64,000 bases of DNA from the NCBI GenBank assembly GCA_002150815.3, contig NDFF03000121.1, positions 1 to 64,000 of the forward strand, written 5' to 3'. This DNA is from Grammothele lineata (lineage: Eukaryota > Basidiomycota > Agaricomycetes > Polyporales > Polyporaceae). Under the pieces are notes generated by a model. The model ran no database searches and was not told the origin of the DNA. It saw only the letters and a list, made by a program, of their open reading frames with translations. Of the stretch, positions 62,587-64,000 are shown piece by piece (position 1 is the first letter of the stretch; each line of letters starts with the position of its first letter). Position numbers and translations under genes: made by a program.

Positions 62587-63890
62587 ATGTCTGAGACAAA
62601 GCGCAAAACCGATGGCAAGGATAGAGGAAGGAGGAGATTTCGCCCAGTGAGCCCTTCACCGCCTTCACTGAAGGCTCGACGTTGTTCATCATCTGGTGCA
62701 TAGGATGGCACACCTATCTGGGGTCAGAGAAGTATTGACGGACCCGGCGTATGGGTCACTTGCGTAAAAGGCAAGGAGAAGCAAACAGTCGGCGAACTCT
62801 ATGAAGTTTTCGAGTCTGTGAGCGAATCATCTCAGCTACGTCTCCTCAAGACTGACAGCCCGTGCTGCTGTTCAGCTCGGGAACCAGCTGTGGCCTCCGG
62901 ATGGAGCAGAAGAAGTGAAGAGCGCAGAAAACTCAGGCTCTGATGATGGGGATGCGGAGGATTTGGAGAAACAGATTGCAAAAGAAGTCGCGTCAATGAA
63001 ACGACCGAGGAGAGAGACAAGGTTCGGTAGGTCCCCTTGCATGCTGTGTTGGCACGGAAGCTGATGGTATAGACAGCTAACTGCCTCACGAATACACCTT
63101 GTGGTACGCTCAATATATGCACGAATAAAATCTAGCGACCATCTCACAGCGCTTATGTAGTCGTCTTTATTTCTTGCAAGCCGCCTGTAGATCCTGTCAA
63201 GCTTGCCATGACATTTGTGCAGAACGTGCTTGAAACAGGTGTCACTAACACTAGGTTGGTACACTAAATGCCCTGAGAACTTGATGCGCTTACCCCTCTT
63301 TAGGTTCACACAACGTTTGACCCCGGTATCAGGAAGCTGCGTTGCCAACATTTCGGAGATTCAATCACTATGCACGCGGATTGTGAAGAACGCATTTGCT
63401 GCTGAACCACCAGAGAAGAAGTTCACTGTAAGGCTACAATGTTAACCACCTCTCCTGCCTCACGGTTCTCATTGGGCCTTGATCAGTACAAGATCGAGCT
63501 ACGCTTGCGAAACCACAATACCTTGACTCGGGACAAAATTATACCTGAGATCGCGAAATGCGTACCCGAAGGGCACACGGTCTCTTTGAATAGCCCAGAG
63601 CTATTCATTCTCGTCGAGATATTCAAGGTGCGTAAACCAATGAAGAATATGCACGTGTTTGTCGAGAAGTTCATGACCACTGGTAGAGTGTTTGCGGCAT
63701 CGGCGTTGTCAAAGATTACTACAAGTTACAAAAGTTCAACATCATGGAGATCGCGAATGCCAAAAATCTCCGTGACGAAGGCGAGGGGCGGGTATCAGAA
63801 AAATCGAAGGAGAGTCATTCCATCGGCAGTGACAGAGAGTCTGGTGTGCAACCAGTTACAGAGAGCAAGGCGCAGTCAGATTCGGTCTAG
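62587..63890 (+). CDS. TAN1: THUMP-domain tRNA acetylation adaptor Tan1/THUMPD1
   Basis: Presents tRNA-Ser/Leu to the acetyltransferase Kre33/NAT10 for ac4C12 formation. Eight exons sum to 304 aa: 62587-62646, 62704-62817, 62876-63026, 63077-63103 (27 nt), 63161-63254, 63304-63427, 63487-63627, 63687-63890. The N-terminus is basic (SETKRKTDGKDRGRRRFR). GVWVTCVKGKEKQTVGEL opens the conserved N-terminal strand. The THUMP domain spans roughly aa 155-260 (PVSGSCVANISEI, YKIELRLRNHNTL, SPELFILVEIFK). It ends with the family hallmark VCGIGVVKDYYKLQKFN. The tail is Ser/Glu-rich. Confidence 0.94.
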
Positions 63891-64000
63891 AACGGAATTG
63901 AGTGCTTTTTTGGAGTAGTAGACTCTTCGTAGACAATGTATTGATATACAGAGCTCCTAGTAAGTAGTCGTGCCTTGCTGAGACGGCGCAGGCTTTACTG

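Overview
The window looks like nuclear DNA of a filamentous basidiomycete, probably an agaricomycete. The basis is GC-rich sequence, dense protein genes, very many 50-60 nt GT-AG introns, tiny exons, and fungal protein architectures (BSD2, Fic1/Inn1-like C2 protein, Yor1-like ABCC pump, TPS1, DUF3669-like protein). Exon structures were built by hand from reading frame, splice signals and family motifs. Where exon sums are given they close to whole codons. No operons, CRISPR arrays, rRNA genes or convincing tRNA genes were seen. No complete transposon was seen either.

Layout. 1-2963: no supported gene except a possible truncated ORF at the left edge. 2964-3955 (-): bZIP factor. 3956-7760: GC-rich, no supported gene, one hairpin. 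7761-11281 (-): TFIIH helicase XPB/Ssl2, sharing a 288-bp divergent promoter with 11570-13412 (+) branchpoint-binding protein SF1/BBP. 13797-15694 (-): NSUN5/Rcm1 rRNA methyltransferase, divergent from 16301-18210 (+) type I DnaJ. 18873-21781 (+): SUN-domain protein. 22602-24751 (-): C2-domain protein. 25892-32598 (+): ABCC transporter in 42 exons. 33644-35282 (-): BSD2/NDFIP. 36800-38961 (+): TPS1. 38962-41423: intergenic with two diverged copies of a short repeat. 41424-43150 (+): RFC clamp-loader subunit. 43515-45132 (-): bHLH factor. 45661-46664 (-): kinase-like/DUF3669-like protein. 46926-47060 (+): serine carboxypeptidase relic. 47752-48831 (-): alpha/beta hydrolase. 49400-51074 (-): secreted histidine acid phosphatase. 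52992-53740 (-): Nudix hydrolase. 55308-57579 (-): ZIP zinc transporter. About 58690-59285 (+): ATG7-derived pseudogene. 59633-60573 (+): HD-domain phosphohydrolase. 60852-62285 (-): PP2C phosphatase. 62587-63890 (+): Tan1/THUMPD1.

Most genes are conserved housekeeping functions: transcription and repair (XPB), splicing (BBP), rRNA and tRNA modification (NSUN5, Tan1), replication (RFC), protein folding (DnaJ) and nuclear envelope (SUN). Transport, stress and phosphate or metal handling are also represented (ABCC, BSD2, ZIP, TPS1, phytase-like, Nudix).

I did not find a new multi-gene system. The most unusual signals are in gene structure: 6- and 7-nt exons that carry catalytic motifs, a start codon assembled by splicing, a GC-AG intron inside XPB, a PPxY motif created at a splice junction, and two decayed gene fragments (ATG7 and serine carboxypeptidase).
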